Notes: a model not told the origin generated them from the letters alone. 64,000 nucleotides of DNA from Niveispirillum irakense DSM 11586 (GCF_000429645.1 NZ_KE386934.1:434001-498000), one strand, 5' to 3'; numbered from the stretch's first letter, positions 27,720 through 39,015 are shown. Made by a program: numbers and translations.

Positions 27720-28746
27720 CGCCTTGTCCACTTTTGCCCCTGACAAGCCGGCCCATCATGGCGACCTGGCGGAAATATTGGCGCTTCGGCAAAGCGGGGG
27801 TGCCAAACACCTCCGTGCCGGGCTCCACGTCCCGCATGACGCCGCTTTGTGCCGCGATACGCGCCCCGGCGCCGATGGTCAAATGACCGGCAACGCCCGC
27901 CTGCGCCGCCAGCACGGCATGATGGCCAAACTTGGTACTTCCCGAAATTCCGGACTGGGCCACGATGACGCAGCCTGCCCCGAGCTGGACGTTGTGCCCG
28001 ATCTGCACCAGATTATCAATCATACAACCCCGGCCGATCACCGTATCGGGGCCGGCACCGCGGTCGATGGTGACATTGGCCCCCACTTCCACGTCGTCTT
28101 CAATGATGACGCGGCCGAGCTGGGGCACCCGGACATGGCGGTCAATATCCATGGCAAAGCCAAAACCGTCCTGCCCGATACGGGCGCCGGGATAGATCAT
28201 CACCCGCGCGCCGATGATGCAGTGGGACAGTGAAGCGCACGCACCGATGATGCTGTCGGCACCGATCTGCACATTCCGTCCGATCACGGCGTTGGGGGCC
28301 ACGCGCACCCGGTCGCCCAGCACGGCCCCCGCTTCCACCACCGCGCCGGCTGCAATCTCCACATCCTGGCCCAGCACAGCGGCGGGGTCCACATGGGCCG
28401 CGGCAGAAATCAGGCCATTGGCCTGGGGCAAAGGATAAAAGGCCTGCGCGCACAAGGCATAGGACCGGTACGGCTTCTTGGACAAAAGCAGCGCCATCCC
28501 CGCCGGTGCCTTGTCAGCCAGGGCCGGATGCACCACGCAGGCAGCCGCCTTGGAGGCGTTGAACGCCTCGACATATTTCCGATTATCCAGGAAAGAGAGT
28601 TGCCCCTCCCCCGCCGCATCCAGGGAGGCTACGTCGTTCAGCAGCAAGTCCGGATCGGCACCGGGGGCCAGTTCGCTGCCGGAAAGGGTTGCCAGCGCCG
28701 CGAGCGTGAAAGGGCCGGCGCGGTCGAAGAAACGGGGATCAGCCAT
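27700..28746 (-). CDS. lpxD: UDP-3-O-(3-hydroxyacyl)glucosamine N-acyltransferase
   Basis: Third step of lipid A synthesis. The 348-residue trimeric beta-helix enzyme has an N-terminal uridine-binding domain ([13 protein letters not shown]), many hexapeptide repeats ([30 protein letters not shown]) and the active-site segment [20 protein letters not shown]. Positioned between skp (20 nt gap) and fabZ (overlap). Confidence 0.97.
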   Translation of the reverse strand: MADPRFFDRAGPFTLAALATLSGSELAPGADPDLLLNDVASLDAAGEGQLSFLDNRKYVEAFNASKAAACVVHPALADKAPAGMALLLSKKPYRSYALCAQAFYPLPQANGLISAAAHVDPAAVLGQDVEIAAGAVVEAGAVLGDRVRVAPNAVIGRNVQIGADSIIGACASLSHCIIGARVMIYPGARIGQDGFGFAMDIDRHVRVPQLGRVIIEDDVEVGANVTIDRGAGPDTVIGRGCMIDNLVQIGHNVQLGAGCVIVAQSGISGSTKFGHHAVLAAQAGVAGHLTIGAGARIAAQSGVMRDVEPGTEVFGTPALPKRQYFRQVAMMGRLVRGKSGQGDERDGG

Positions 28747-28766
28747 GATCGGCTCCGCAGATGGGA

Positions 28767-29453
28767 TCAGGGGGGCGGTAGATTGACGGCGATTGTTGGC
28801 AGGCGGGCATTCATCCGCTCCAACACTTCCAGCGTGATATCGCCGGCATTGCCTGATTGATAGACGATGAACTGGCGTGAGATGACCAGCGTGGCGCCCG
28901 TTTCCTTGGCGACCTCCGCAATCACCTGGTCCAGCGTATTGATGGCGGAATTGCGCGCCTGGTTGAAAGCCACATCCAAGCGGCGGGTCCGTTCCTGCAG
29001 CGCTCGCCCCATGGCAGAGACCTGGGATTCGAATTCTGTCCGCTTGCGGTCGAACTCCTCAGCCGCCACGGTCTGGCGCATGCGCGCCAGATCCTGTTCG
29101 GCCAGACGCAGCGTTTCCTGTTGCGCCGCCACCTCGCGCTGGAACTGGTCCTTCTGCGCATCAAGCTGCTGCTGGATGGATTGCATCACCGCCGCTTCCT
29201 GAAGGATGCGGGGAATATCGACAATGGCCACCTGGGCATAAGGCAGGCCACCACGCCGCCCCGGTGACGCAGGCGCCGTACTGGCCGTGGGCTGGGCCAC
29301 CACGGGGCCATCCTGAACCAGCGTCACATGAGGGGCCGATTGCAGGGGGGAACCCTGTGCATAAGCAGGGCCCATAAAGGCCACCGGCCCGACCGCAAGG
29401 GTCAGGCCGGCAACTGCCAGATAATGGGGTCGGAACAAAGCCGCCCCCCGCAT
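28767..29453 (-). CDS. skp: OmpH/Skp family periplasmic chaperone
   Basis: Holds unfolded outer-membrane proteins on their way to BamA. The 228-residue protein has a signal peptide ending near PAYAQG, a proline-rich spacer, [13 protein letters not shown]-like start of the core ([12 protein letters not shown]), a long charged coiled coil (about residues 95-175) and the C-terminal [19 protein letters not shown]. It is longer than E. coli Skp because of the spacer. Its start overlaps the bamA stop by one base (TGATG), the standard bamA-skp-lpxD order. Confidence 0.9.
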   Translation of the reverse strand: MRGAALFRPHYLAVAGLTLAVGPVAFMGPAYAQGSPLQSAPHVTLVQDGPVVAQPTASTAPASPGRRGGLPYAQVAIVDIPRILQEAAVMQSIQQQLDAQKDQFQREVAAQQETLRLAEQDLARMRQTVAAEEFDRKRTEFESQVSAMGRALQERTRRLDVAFNQARNSAINTLDQVIAEVAKETGATLVISRQFIVYQSGNAGDITLEVLERMNARLPTIAVNLPPP

Positions 29454-31780
29454 CAGAAGCGCGTACCGAAGCTGAATTTCAGCGTCTCGGTCTGGTCATA
29501 ATCTTCCTTGGCAATCGGATAGGCCAAGTCGAGACGGATGGGGCCGAACGGCGATTTCCAGGACACACCCACACCGGCGGCCATGCGGATCTTGTTGCTG
29601 TCGCGGAACACGTCACCCTGGCCCGGCGTCTCCTTCGATGCGGTCAAGGTACCAGCATCGTAGAAGGCGTGGGCCTTCACGCCCAACTCGTCCGGCAGGC
29701 CGAGCTTGGTGGTCAGTTCCAGGCTGGCACGGGTGAAGATCGTGCCGCCCAACGCGTCGCTGTTATTCGGATTATTGGGGTCGGGCACGTTACGCGGACC
29801 GATACCACCAATCTCGAAGCCGCGCAGCGTATCGCCACCCAGGAAGAACCGGTCATTAATGCGCAGGCGCTTGCCCATGCCCCAGATATGACCAGCTTCC
29901 GTCGTCAGGCCCAGTACCACCTCTTCAAACGGCTCCCAGTAGTTACCAGCGGTGACGCGGTTACGCAGATAGCGCGTATCACCGCCCAGGCCGGCAAACT
30001 CATTGGAAATCAGGAAGTAGTAACCCGACGTCGGTTCCAGACGACTGTCACGCGCGTCATAGAGCAACTGGCTTTCCACCGACGAGGTGATGGTCGAGCC
30101 AAGCTGGTCCAGCAAGAAGCGCGAGGAGCCGAAATAGACATTGTCGATCTTGTTCTGCGACAGCGAGTAGGACACACGCTGACGCAACCGTTCCGACAGG
30201 GGATAGCCCATGCGCAGCACCACGCCGGTGCTTTCCAGGTCATAAGCGATGCTGTCACGGTTATCGCGCACCACGCGGAACACATCGACGCCGGCGGCCA
30301 GATCGCGGTCGAGGAAATAGGGCTCCGTAAAGCCCAGATCGACCTCGAAACTGCGTGATGACAGCAGGGTGGACAGGCGGAGATCCTGGCCCTTGCCCAA
30401 GAGGTTGCGCTGACGGATCGAGAAGTCCAGCAGTGCACCATCGGTCGTGGAATAGCCGGCACCGAGCTGGATTTCACCGGTCGGCTGCTCTTCCACTTCC
30501 ACCGTAACAACGGTCTGGTCACGGTTACTGCCTTCAGCCGTCTTCACGGTGGCTTCCAGGAAATAACCGAGATCTTTCACGCGCTGTTCGGACCGTCTGA
30601 TCTTGGAAATACTGAACGGGTCGCCTTCGACCAGCAGCATTTCGCGCCGGATCACCTTGTCGAGCGTGGAATAGTTGCCGACAATGTCGATCCGCTCAAC
30701 GAAGACGCGCGGCGTCTCCTTCAGTTCGAACACCAGATCGATCGTCTGATCTTCCTGGTTCCGCTCCAGCAGCGGGTCGATATCGACGAACGCATATTGC
30801 AGATCGCCAAGGCGGTCGGTCAGGGCGGTGATCGATTCCTCGATCTTGTCGCCATTGTACCATTCGCCGCTGACGGTATTCAGCGCCTGATAGAGCGGAC
30901 CAACATCGACACCGGGGATGTCGCTGGTGATCTCGATCTTGCCGAACTTGTAGCGCTTGCCCTCATCCACCGTGACGGTGATGAAGAAATCCTCGCGGTC
31001 GGGCGTCAGTTCCGCCACGGCCGTCAGCACCTTGAAATCGGCATAGCCATTGCGCAGGTAGTGACGGCGGATCTGTTCCTGGTCGTAGCGCAGACGCTCC
31101 GGATCATAATTGTCGTTGGACGACAGGAACCGCCACCAGCGCGATTCCTTGGTGATCATGATGTCGCGCAGATCGTCATCGTCATAAATGTTGTTATTGA
31201 CGAAGCTGATCGATTCCACGCCGGTCATCTGGCCTTCGTCGATCTCGAAAATCAGATCGACACGGTTCTGCTCAAGCTGAACGATCTTCGGCTCGATCCG
31301 GGCGGCAAAGCGGCCCTTGCGGCGGTAGATTTCCTGGATACGCTCCAGGTCCGCCTGCACGCGGGACCGGGTATAGACCGTGCGCGGGCGCAGTTGCACC
31401 TCTGGCGCAATATCCTCGGTCTTGACCCGCTTATTTCCTTCGAAGGCAATGCGGTTGATGATGGGATTTTCCACCACCGCAATGACCAGCGTGCCTGCGT
31501 CGCGGCGAAGCGAAACGTCAGCGAACAGACCGGTCGCAAAAAGCGACTTCAGCGACTGGTCGATCTTGGCCGGATCGAACGGGTCACCGGGCTGCACCGT
31601 CAGGTACGAGCGGACAGTCGTCCCCTCGATGCGCTGCGTGCCCTCGACACGGATGTCGCGAATGATGCCGCCATCAAACGCCTCCTGGGCCATGGCGCCG
31701 CTGGACAGCGCGATGACGGACGTTGCGGTCGTGCCGCCGAACAGCAAGCACAGCGCCGCGAACCTGGAAACCGAACCCAA
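29453..31780 (-). CDS. bamA: Outer-membrane protein assembly factor BamA
   Basis: Central pore of the beta-barrel assembly machine. It has five POTRA repeats (the first around IRDIRVEGTQRIEGTTVRS) and a 16-strand Omp85 barrel ending in a C-terminal phenylalanine (FSFGTRF). The start is uncertain. A TTG at 31780 has GGGGGAA 5 nt before it and gives a clean signal peptide ending SGAMAQ, without overlapping rseP (775 residues). An upstream ATG at 31855 would add 25 residues and overlap rseP by 58 nt. Signal-peptide logic favours 31780. Confidence 0.95.
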   Translation of the reverse strand: MGSVSRFAALCLLFGGTTATSVIALSSGAMAQEAFDGGIIRDIRVEGTQRIEGTTVRSYLTVQPGDPFDPAKIDQSLKSLFATGLFADVSLRRDAGTLVIAVVENPIINRIAFEGNKRVKTEDIAPEVQLRPRTVYTRSRVQADLERIQEIYRRKGRFAARIEPKIVQLEQNRVDLIFEIDEGQMTGVESISFVNNNIYDDDDLRDIMITKESRWWRFLSSNDNYDPERLRYDQEQIRRHYLRNGYADFKVLTAVAELTPDREDFFITVTVDEGKRYKFGKIEITSDIPGVDVGPLYQALNTVSGEWYNGDKIEESITALTDRLGDLQYAFVDIDPLLERNQEDQTIDLVFELKETPRVFVERIDIVGNYSTLDKVIRREMLLVEGDPFSISKIRRSEQRVKDLGYFLEATVKTAEGSNRDQTVVTVEVEEQPTGEIQLGAGYSTTDGALLDFSIRQRNLLGKGQDLRLSTLLSSRSFEVDLGFTEPYFLDRDLAAGVDVFRVVRDNRDSIAYDLESTGVVLRMGYPLSERLRQRVSYSLSQNKIDNVYFGSSRFLLDQLGSTITSSVESQLLYDARDSRLEPTSGYYFLISNEFAGLGGDTRYLRNRVTAGNYWEPFEEVVLGLTTEAGHIWGMGKRLRINDRFFLGGDTLRGFEIGGIGPRNVPDPNNPNNSDALGGTIFTRASLELTTKLGLPDELGVKAHAFYDAGTLTASKETPGQGDVFRDSNKIRMAAGVGVSWKSPFGPIRLDLAYPIAKEDYDQTETLKFSFGTRF

Positions 31781-31797
31781 GCGTTCCCCCAAAAAGG

Positions 31798-32952
31798 CTA
31801 AGACAGGACACCCTTGACGAAATCCACGACACGAAGCGACCGAAGATCGTTCCATGTCACGAAAACCACCAAGGTCAATACCAAAGCCAGACCGAGCCGC
31901 AAACCATATTCCTGGACCCTCTCATTCAGGGGCCGCCCGCGAATAGCTTCCATTGCGTAATACAGCAGATGCCCGCCGTCCAGCATCGGAATAGGAAACA
32001 GGTTCAACAAGCCCAGGCTGACGGAAAGCGCAGCCACAAACCAGATCATTGTCACAAAGCTGGTCTGCGCCACCTGACCGGTCATCTGTGCGATACGGAT
32101 GGGGCCGCCCAGCTCATTCGTGCTGCGCACACCCATGACGATCTGCCAGACGGATGTCAGCGTATCTTCTGTCAAACGCACCGTGCCCTTGGTGGCTTCC
32201 CAAATGGCAATCAGAGGCGTCTGACGGCGATATTCATCACTTCCACGCAAAACCCCCAGCCGGCCTATCGTATGGACATTGCCGAACCGGTCTTCAAGCT
32301 GGACCGAACGCGGCGTCACCGACATTTCGATCTGCTTGCCCGCATCCGGATTGGCCGGATCAGGCCGTTCCACCACAGCCGCCACAGGGCGACCGGGATT
32401 CATCACAACGACGCTCAGGATATCCTCAAACCGCGGTGTGCTCCGTCCATCCATGGACAGGATGCGATCACCGGCCAGCATACCCGCTTCCGCCGCCGCC
32501 CCGTCGGGCATCACTTCCTTGATCACCGGGGGCGTGTAGGGCTGCCCATAAACGATGAACATGAAGGCAAGCGCGATGATGGCGAAGATGAAATTCGCCG
32601 CCGGTCCTGCCACCACAATCGCCATACGCTGCCACACGCGCTTATGGTGGAAGGAAACAGCCTTCTCCTCCGCGCTCATGGACTGGACGGCAGCGTCAGG
32701 GGCGCTGGCCGCATTGGCGTCGCCAAACATCTTCACATAGCCGCCAAGCGGGATGGCGCTGAACTTCCAGCGCGTCCCCGCGCTGTCCGTGAAGCCGAAA
32801 AGCTCACGCCCGAAGCCGATGGAGAAGACCTCCACCCGAACCCCGTTGCGACGCGCCACCCAATAGTGGCCGAACTCGTGAACGAACACGAGGACGGTCA
32901 ACACGACCAGGAACATCACGCCGTAATTCCAGATGAAGCCGAAGACTTCCAT
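31798..32952 (-). CDS. rseP: Site-2 intramembrane metalloprotease RseP
   Basis: Zinc protease in the inner membrane that cleaves anti-sigma factors and leftover signal peptides. The 384-residue protein has the HExxH motif VFVHEFGHY in its first helix, the GFGRELFGF and PLGGYVKMFGD segments, a PDZ domain (about residues 125-200, VMPDGAAAEAGMLAGDRIL), and LDGG in NLFPIPMLDGGHL near the C-terminus. The ATG at 32952 directly follows a TTG at 32955. It sits between dxr and bamA as in most proteobacteria. Confidence 0.97.
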   Translation of the reverse strand: MEVFGFIWNYGVMFLVVLTVLVFVHEFGHYWVARRNGVRVEVFSIGFGRELFGFTDSAGTRWKFSAIPLGGYVKMFGDANAASAPDAAVQSMSAEEKAVSFHHKRVWQRMAIVVAGPAANFIFAIIALAFMFIVYGQPYTPPVIKEVMPDGAAAEAGMLAGDRILSMDGRSTPRFEDILSVVVMNPGRPVAAVVERPDPANPDAGKQIEMSVTPRSVQLEDRFGNVHTIGRLGVLRGSDEYRRQTPLIAIWEATKGTVRLTEDTLTSVWQIVMGVRSTNELGGPIRIAQMTGQVAQTSFVTMIWFVAALSVSLGLLNLFPIPMLDGGHLLYYAMEAIRGRPLNERVQEYGLRLGLALVLTLVVFVTWNDLRSLRVVDFVKGVLS

Positions 32953-32988
32953 CAATACGCCTCGCAGCTCCGTTAAGGCCTCGCTGGC

Positions 32989-34161
32989 CTAACCCGCAAT
33001 TTCGGCAAAGGCATGGCGACGCGCTTCACTATCCGCCGTCACCACATCTTCCAGCGACCCCAGGGCCGCATGCGGCAGGGCCGCCAATGTCCGTTCCACA
33101 ATCCGTTCAATATCCAGGAAGCCGATGCGCCCTTCCAGGAAAGCGGAGACGGCCACCTCATTCGCGGCGTTCAGCACTGTAGGGGCCGCCCCCCCCGTAC
33201 GCAAGGCCTGCCGCGTCAGCGCCAGGGCCGGAAAACGCGCCGGATCGGGCGACTCGAAATCAAGGCGTCCCGCGCGGATCAAATCCAGCCGTTCCCCCGG
33301 CGTGGCGATCCGTTCCGGCCAGGCAAGGGCAACAGCGATGGGCGTGCGCATATCCGGCGTGCCAAGCTGGGCCAGGACAGAACCATCGATATATTCGACC
33401 AGACTGTGGATCACGGATTGGGGGTGGACCAGAACCTCGATCCGCGCCTCCGGGATGGCGAACAGGTGATGGGCTTCGATCAGCTCCAACCCCTTATTCA
33501 TCATCGTGGCACTATCGACCGAAATCTTGGCGCCCATCGACCAGTTGGGATGGGCGCAGGCCTGTGCGGGCGTCACCGCGGCCATGCGGACGCGGTCCCA
33601 GGTGCGGAAAGGCCCGCCGGACGCGGTCAGAACCAGCCGCGACACAGCATCGCGCCGCGCCTCGTCGAACACCTGGAAAATGGCGCTATGTTCGCTGTCC
33701 ACCGGCAGCAGGGTAGCCCCGTGCCGCCGCACTTCCGCCATCACCAGCTCGCCGGCGCACACCAGCACTTCCTTGTTGGCAAAAGCCACCGTGGCCCCGC
33801 GGCGGATAGCCGCCAGGGTGGGGGCAAGGCCGGCAGCACCGACGATGGAAGCCATGACCCAATCCGCAGGGCGGGCCGCAGCCTCCACCACGGCCTGGGG
33901 CCCGGCGGCAACTTCCGTGTCGGTTCCTGCCAGGGCTGCCTTCAACTCTTCATAGCGGGAAGCATCAGCAGTCACAGCCAGACGCGGCCGCAACAGGCGG
34001 ACCTGCTCGGCCAGTTTGGCAATATTGCCATTGGCGACAAGCGCCTCAACCCGATACCGATCAGGATAAAGGGCCAGCAACTCCACCGTATTGGATCCGA
34101 CAGAACCGGTGCTTCCCAGCACCGTCACCGATCGCAGAGCTGATACCGACTCCGCCGTCAT
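32989..34161 (-). CDS. dxr: 1-deoxy-D-xylulose-5-phosphate reductoisomerase
   Basis: NADPH-dependent conversion of DXP to MEP in the non-mevalonate isoprenoid pathway. Motifs: [16 protein letters not shown] (NADPH site), [25 protein letters not shown] (metal and substrate) and [17 protein letters not shown]. The ATG at 34161 overlaps the cdsA stop as TGATG and gives 390 residues; in-frame ATGs at 34170 and 34179 are possible. Neighbouring uppS uses isoprenoid precursors. Confidence 0.97.
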   Translation of the reverse strand: MTAESVSALRSVTVLGSTGSVGSNTVELLALYPDRYRVEALVANGNIAKLAEQVRLLRPRLAVTADASRYEELKAALAGTDTEVAAGPQAVVEAAARPADWVMASIVGAAGLAPTLAAIRRGATVAFANKEVLVCAGELVMAEVRRHGATLLPVDSEHSAIFQVFDEARRDAVSRLVLTASGGPFRTWDRVRMAAVTPAQACAHPNWSMGAKISVDSATMMNKGLELIEAHHLFAIPEARIEVLVHPQSVIHSLVEYIDGSVLAQLGTPDMRTPIAVALAWPERIATPGERLDLIRAGRLDFESPDPARFPALALTRQALRTGGAAPTVLNAANEVAVSAFLEGRIGFLDIERIVERTLAALPHAALGSLEDVVTADSEARRHAFAEIAG

Positions 34162-34994
34162 CACCACCATTGCAGCCATTCCCCGGCAAGGGCATGGATC
34201 AGGGCAAAGAGCGGAGCTGCGAAGATCAACCCATCAATGCGGTCCAGAATACCGCCATGGCCGGGGATCAACTTGCCGCTATCCTTCACATCCACCCGCC
34301 GCTTCATATGCGATTCGAAAAGGTCACCCGCCTGCCCGGCTACCGCCAGCAAGGCGGCAATGATGAAGGCCACACCGGGCCGGGCCGCATCGGCAATCAG
34401 TGCCACGACAAACCCGACCAGCGCGGCCGAGAGCATGCCCCCGATCAGACCAGCCCAGGTCTTTTTCGGGCTGATGCGTGGTGCCAGTTTCGGCCCGCCA
34501 ATCGTCCGGCCCGCAGCATAGGCACCGATATCGGTCGCCCAGATCGCCAGAAGCAGGAACAGGAACAGGGCCAGCCCGTCCGTGCCATTCTCTGTACGCA
34601 GCCAGTCCAGAGCTACACACGACAGCGCAATATAGGGAACCGCTGCCGCCAATAGCAGCCGATGCTTCATCCGTGTCACCAGGGCAGCGACAAAAAGCAG
34701 CGGTGTCGCCGCGAGCGCGACGAGCACCGCATCGCCGGCCCCCCGGAACAGGTCCGTCGCCACCACAGCCACCACGGCCAGCAGGGAAAGGGTGAAAGGC
34801 ACAGCCTGGTGCCCCGGCTCTGCCAGACGCACCCATTCCCGCACGCCCAGCACTGCCACCAGCATCACCAGAAGATCGAAGGCGGGGCCACCGAGCCAGA
34901 CAGCCGCCAGAACCGGCGGCCCCAGGACAAGGGCGGAAATAACGCGCAGGCGCAGCTCGGCTTTTTTGGAGAGGGGAGCAGGGTTATCGGCCAC
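34161..34994 (-). CDS. cdsA: Phosphatidate cytidylyltransferase
   Basis: Makes CDP-diacylglycerol from phosphatidate and CTP. The 277-residue polytopic membrane protein has about eight hydrophobic segments. The family signature is at its C-terminal end: [24 protein letters not shown], preceded by [13 protein letters not shown]. It lies 3 nt after uppS and its stop overlaps the dxr start. Confidence 0.96.
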   Translation of the reverse strand: MADNPAPLSKKAELRLRVISALVLGPPVLAAVWLGGPAFDLLVMLVAVLGVREWVRLAEPGHQAVPFTLSLLAVVAVVATDLFRGAGDAVLVALAATPLLFVAALVTRMKHRLLLAAAVPYIALSCVALDWLRTENGTDGLALFLFLLLAIWATDIGAYAAGRTIGGPKLAPRISPKKTWAGLIGGMLSAALVGFVVALIADAARPGVAFIIAALLAVAGQAGDLFESHMKRRVDVKDSGKLIPGHGGILDRIDGLIFAAPLFALIHALAGEWLQWW

Positions 34995-34997
34995 GGA

Positions 34998-35738
34998 TCA
35001 GCGGCTTCCAACCGTGGCGCCGAACCGACGGTCGCGCCGATGATATTCCTGGATCGCTTCTTCCAGATCGCGTCGGCCAAAATCCGGCCACAGCGTATCC
35101 AGGAAGACCATCTCGGCATAAGCGAGTTGCCAGAGCAGGAAATTGCTCACCCGTTTCTCCCCGCTGGTCCGGATCATCAGATCAGGATCGGGGATATCAT
35201 CCCCGGTAGAAAGATGGGCTGCGAACAGTTCCGCCGTCACCGCTTCAGCCGCAAGCTCACCATCCCGGACCGCGACAGCAATTTTGCGAGCCGCTTCCAC
35301 CAGTTCCTGACGTCCACCATAAGACAGGGCGATAACAAGGGTCATCTGTGTGTTGCCGGCCGTCAGCGACTCAGCATTCTCGATCAGAGCCTGGATATCA
35401 GCCGACAGTCGCTGCCGTTCACCGATGATACGCACACGGATGCCGTTACGGTGCAGCTTCGCGATTTCCCCCCGAAGGTAGAAACGCAGAAGCTGCATCA
35501 GGGCGGAAACTTCATCCTGCGGACGGGTCCAGTTCTCCGTCGAAAAACTGTAAAGCGTCAGGTACCGCACGCCCAGTTCGCGAGCGGCCTCAACTGCGGC
35601 GCGAACCGCCTCCACACCTTTTTTATGACCAACGGTACGCGGCAGGCCTCGTGCCGTCGCCCAGCGACCATTGCCATCCATGATGATGGCAATATGCGCC
35701 GGCGGCGTACCGAAACCAGTATTACTGGAACCAGGCAT
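34998..35738 (-). CDS. uppS: Undecaprenyl diphosphate synthase
   Basis: Cis-prenyltransferase making the C55 carrier for peptidoglycan and O-antigen. The 246-residue protein has [13 protein letters not shown] (catalytic aspartate and P-loop), the helix [27 protein letters not shown] and the C-terminal [20 protein letters not shown]. Located 30 nt after frr. Confidence 0.97.
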   Translation of the reverse strand: MPGSSNTGFGTPPAHIAIIMDGNGRWATARGLPRTVGHKKGVEAVRAAVEAARELGVRYLTLYSFSTENWTRPQDEVSALMQLLRFYLRGEIAKLHRNGIRVRIIGERQRLSADIQALIENAESLTAGNTQMTLVIALSYGGRQELVEAARKIAVAVRDGELAAEAVTAELFAAHLSTGDDIPDPDLMIRTSGEKRVSNFLLWQLAYAEMVFLDTLWPDFGRRDLEEAIQEYHRRDRRFGATVGSR

Positions 35739-35768
35739 GGTGAACGGACCCCTTTCCTGACAGGTCCG

Positions 35769-36326
35769 TCAGACCTGCAGGATCTCTTTTTCCTTGGTCG
35801 CGAGCGCCTCGTCGATCTTCTTGATATGGGCATCGGTCACGGCCTGGATCTTCTCAGACCATTGCTTCTGCTCGTCCTCGGACAGATCGCCGTCCTTCTG
35901 CGCCTTCTTGGCGGCATCCATGCCATCACGACGCACGTTGCGCACGGCAACACGGGTCTGTTCGGCATATTTGGCGGCAACCTTGGTCAGTTCCTTGCGC
36001 CGCTCGGAATTCAGTTCCGGGATCGGCACGCGGATGGTGGACCCTTCGGTCTGCGGGTTCAGACCCAGACCACCGTCACGGATCGCCTTCTCAACAGCCT
36101 TGACCGTGCTGCGGTCGAAGACCTGGACCGTGATCAGGCGCGGCTCCGGCACGGAGATATTGGCCACCTGATTGAGCGGCACAGTCGTGCCATAGGCATC
36201 AACCATCACCGGTTCCAGCAGGTTCGCAGAAGCGCGGCCGGTACGCAGGCCGGCAAACTCCTTACGAAGCGTCTCCAGGGCGCCGGCCATGCGGCGTTCG
36301 ATATCCTTGAGGTCGGGAGCGGCCAC
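35769..36326 (-). CDS. frr: Ribosome recycling factor
   Basis: Splits post-termination ribosomes with EF-G. The 185-residue protein shows the three-helix-bundle sequence with [20 protein letters not shown] and [21 protein letters not shown]. It begins 1 nt after the pyrH stop, so the two are tightly coupled. Confidence 0.97.
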   Translation of the reverse strand: MAAPDLKDIERRMAGALETLRKEFAGLRTGRASANLLEPVMVDAYGTTVPLNQVANISVPEPRLITVQVFDRSTVKAVEKAIRDGGLGLNPQTEGSTIRVPIPELNSERRKELTKVAAKYAEQTRVAVRNVRRDGMDAAKKAQKDGDLSEDEQKQWSEKIQAVTDAHIKKIDEALATKEKEILQV

Positions 36327-36327
36327 C

Positions 36328-37068
36328 TTATGCCTCTTCGGTTATGATGGTGAACGTGCCCTGCCCGGCCATCACTTCGGCAAAGGCCCCATCGGTCACG
36401 ATGGAGAACACCAGGATGGGGATCTTGTTCTCGCGGGCAAGGGAAATTGCCGACGCATCCATCACGGCGAGATCGCGCGACAGAACGTCCAGATATGTCA
36501 GGCGGTCGTAACGGACCGCATCCTTCACCTTCTTCGGGTCGGCGCTGTAGACGCCATCCACCTTCGTCGCCTTCAACAGCGCGTCGCAGCCCATTTCGGA
36601 CGCGCGCAACGCCGCGGCAGTATCGGTGGTGAAGAAGGGGTTGCCGGTGCCGGCGGCGAAAATCACCACGCGGCCCTTTTCCATATGCCGTTCCGCCCGG
36701 CGGCGGATATAGGGTTCGCAGACGCTGGCCATGGGAATGGCCGATTGCACCCGCGTCGGCACGCCGGCCTTTTCCAGGGCATTCTGCACAGCCAGCGCGT
36801 TCATCACGGTGGCCAGCATGCCCATATAGTCAGCGGTCGCCCGCTCCATGCCCGATGCGGCGCCGGAAATACCCCGGAAGATATTCCCGCCGCCGATCAC
36901 GGCACAGACTTCGACCCCCATATCGATGACCGACTTGATCTCCCGCGCCATCCGATCGACGACGTTGGGATCAAGACCATATTCCCGTTCACCCATAAGG
37001 GCTTCGCCTGAGAGCTTCAGAAGAACGCGCTTGTATCGAGCGGAAGCGGGCACGGTTGGTCCTTTCAA
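36328..37068 (-). CDS. pyrH: UMP kinase
   Basis: Phosphorylates UMP in pyrimidine nucleotide synthesis. Amino acid kinase fold of 246 residues with [40 protein letters not shown] and [12 protein letters not shown]. The standard tsf-pyrH-frr order is kept; the gap to tsf is 39 nt. Confidence 0.97.
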   Translation of the reverse strand: MKGPTVPASARYKRVLLKLSGEALMGEREYGLDPNVVDRMAREIKSVIDMGVEVCAVIGGGNIFRGISGAASGMERATADYMGMLATVMNALAVQNALEKAGVPTRVQSAIPMASVCEPYIRRRAERHMEKGRVVIFAAGTGNPFFTTDTAAALRASEMGCDALLKATKVDGVYSADPKKVKDAVRYDRLTYLDVLSRDLAVMDASAISLARENKIPILVFSIVTDGAFAEVMAGQGTFTIITEEA

Positions 37069-37107
37069 ATGAGGGTCGGCAGCCTGAAAACGACGATCTA
37101 GAGGCCC

Positions 37108-38031
37108 TTAGCGGGCCATCGAGGCCACTTCGGCCGCGAAATCGGTCGCTTCCTTCTCAATGCCTTCACCCAGGGTGAAACGCACGAAGCCGGTCAGGGC
37201 AACCGGGGCGCCCACGTCCTTGGCGGCGTTTTCCACGACCTTGCGGATCTTGGTTTCGCCGTCGATGACATAGAGCTGCTCCAGCAGCACCACTTCTTCA
37301 TAGTACTTGCGGACGCGGCCTTCGACCATCTTCTCGATGATGTTGGCCGGCTTGCCGGAAGCGGCAGCCTGTTCGCTGAGCACGGCGCGCTCACGGTCCA
37401 GGGCGGTCGGATCGACATCGGCGATGTCGAGCGCTTCCGGACGGGCGGCGGCGATGTGCATGGCGATCTGCTTGCCCAGATCGGCCAGCTTGGCCTTGTC
37501 ACCGGTAGATTCCAGCGCGACCAGCACGCCGATCTTGCCCAGGCCAGGGACCAAAGCGGAGTGGACATAGGAGGCGACGATGCCGTCCTTGACTTCCAGC
37601 TTGGCGACGCGGCGCAGGTTCATGTTCTCGCCGATCGTGGCGACGAGGTGGGTCAGTTCCTCACCGACGGTGCGGCCGGTGCCCGGATAGGCAACGCCCT
37701 TCAGCGTCTCCAGATCGCCATTGCTGTCCAGCGCCAGGGTGGTGACGGTGGAAACGGCGTTCTGGAAGGCATCGTTGCGGGCAACGAAGTCGGTTTCGGC
37801 GTTCAGCTCGACGGCAGCGCCCACGAGACCGTTGGTGGCAACACCAACCAGACCCTCGGCGGCGACGCGGCCGGACTTCTTGGCGGCGGCGGCGAGGCCC
37901 TTCTTGCGCAGCCAGTCAACCGCGCCTTCCATGTCGCCTTCGGTCTCTGCCAGCGCCTTCTTGCAGTCCATCATGCCGGCACCGGTCTTCTCGCGCAGCT
38001 CTTTGACGAGCGCAGCAGTGATCTCGGCCAT
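37108..38031 (-). CDS. tsf: Elongation factor Ts
   Basis: Nucleotide exchange factor for EF-Tu. The 307-residue protein has the N-terminal UBA-like domain with [33 protein letters not shown] in the core and [11 protein letters not shown] in the dimerisation region. It follows rpsB after 145 nt that contain a strong stem-loop. Confidence 0.97.
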   Translation of the reverse strand: MAEITAALVKELREKTGAGMMDCKKALAETEGDMEGAVDWLRKKGLAAAAKKSGRVAAEGLVGVATNGLVGAAVELNAETDFVARNDAFQNAVSTVTTLALDSNGDLETLKGVAYPGTGRTVGEELTHLVATIGENMNLRRVAKLEVKDGIVASYVHSALVPGLGKIGVLVALESTGDKAKLADLGKQIAMHIAAARPEALDIADVDPTALDRERAVLSEQAAASGKPANIIEKMVEGRVRKYYEEVVLLEQLYVIDGETKIRKVVENAAKDVGAPVALTGFVRFTLGEGIEKEATDFAAEVASMAR

Positions 38032-38124
38032 CTTCGCCTCTCTATCCGCTAGGGGAATGGGTGGTATAGGAATCGGGCGGACCCGCCGGCACCCTTACAG
38101 CATCGGCAGGCCCTGAACAGCATA

Positions 38125-38164
38125 ACGGCCGGACCGCCCCGGATGTCGGGTGCGGCCCGGCCGT
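38125..38164 (-). terminator. Strong stem-loop between rpsB and tsf (attenuator or processing site)
   Basis: ACGGCCGGACCGC (38125-38137) faces GCGGCCCGGCCGT (38152-38164), a 13-bp stem. The single mismatch on the plus strand becomes a G-U pair in the minus-strand transcript, so the stem is complete in the mRNA. No T-tract follows. It may be a partial terminator or an RNA-stabilising element that sets the S2 to EF-Ts ratio. Confidence 0.5.
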
Positions 38165-38176
38165 CATCACGCAAAA

Positions 38177-38956
38177 TCAGGCCTGGGCCTCGGCAGCAGC
38201 CTCTTCCGGCAGCGCCTCAACCGGGGCTTCTTCCTGGGCGCCGACATCGATGCCAGCGGCCGACATTTCGGCCTGCAGGCCGTCCAGCACGGAGCCAGCC
38301 AGCAGATCGCAATAGGTCTCGATGGCGCGCAGGGCGTCGTCGTTACCCGGCACCGGGAAGGTGATGCCGTCCGGATCGCTGTTGCTGTCGACGATGGCGA
38401 CAACCGGGATACCCAGCTTGTTGGCTTCCTGGATGGCCAGGCTTTCCTTGTTGGTGTCGATGATCACCAGCAGGTCGGGCAGGCCGCCCATGTCACGGAT
38501 ACCGCCCAGCGCGCGCTCCAGCTTATCGCGGTCGCGGGTCATGTTGAGCAGCTCCTTCTTGGTGCGACCGGAATGCTCACCGGCGACCAGCTGCTCATCC
38601 ATTTCCTTCAGGCGGCGGATGGACTGGGAAATGGTCTTCCAGTTGGTCAGCATGCCGCCGAGCCAACGATGGTTGACATAGTACTGGCCACAACGCTTGG
38701 CGGCGTCAGCCACCTTTTCCTGGGCGGCGCGCTTGGTGCCGACGAACAGGACGCGACCACCGCCGGCAACCACGTCACGAACAGCCTGCATCGAGCGATG
38801 CAGCATCGGAACGGTCTGCTCCAGGTCGATGATGTGCACGCCATTGCGCACGCCGAAGATGTACGGGGCCATCTTCGGGTTCCAACGACGGGTGTGGTGA
38901 CCGAAATGGACGCCAGCTTCCAGGAGCTGACGCATGGTAAAGGTCGGCATAGCCAT
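38177..38956 (-). CDS. rpsB: Small ribosomal subunit protein S2 (uS2)
   Basis: Structural protein of the 30S subunit, needed for S1 binding. The 259-residue protein has [49 protein letters not shown] and [12 protein letters not shown]. The ATG at 38956 is preceded by AGGAAG; the upstream in-frame extension to 39076 is leader RNA. The acidic Ala/Glu-rich tail is common in alphaproteobacteria. A promoter and a leader of about 150 nt lie upstream. Confidence 0.98.
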   Translation of the reverse strand: MAMPTFTMRQLLEAGVHFGHHTRRWNPKMAPYIFGVRNGVHIIDLEQTVPMLHRSMQAVRDVVAGGGRVLFVGTKRAAQEKVADAAKRCGQYYVNHRWLGGMLTNWKTISQSIRRLKEMDEQLVAGEHSGRTKKELLNMTRDRDKLERALGGIRDMGGLPDLLVIIDTNKESLAIQEANKLGIPVVAIVDSNSDPDGITFPVPGNDDALRAIETYCDLLAGSVLDGLQAEMSAAGIDVGAQEEAPVEALPEEAAAEAQA

Positions 38957-38988
38957 AGGAAAACTTCCTTTTCCGGTTCTTCCTCCGC

Positions 38989-39015
38989 GGGCGACGCCCC
39001 CCGGACACCATGTCC
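38989..39015 (-). promoter_or_regulatory. Hairpins in the rpsB leader
   Basis: Two adjacent stem-loops, GGGCG-A-CGCCC (38989-38999) and GGACA-CCA-TGTCC (39003-39015), lie 33-59 nt before the rpsB start. Ribosomal protein leaders often bind their own product; S2 autoregulation is known in other bacteria, but no match to a known motif can be claimed here. Confidence 0.35.
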
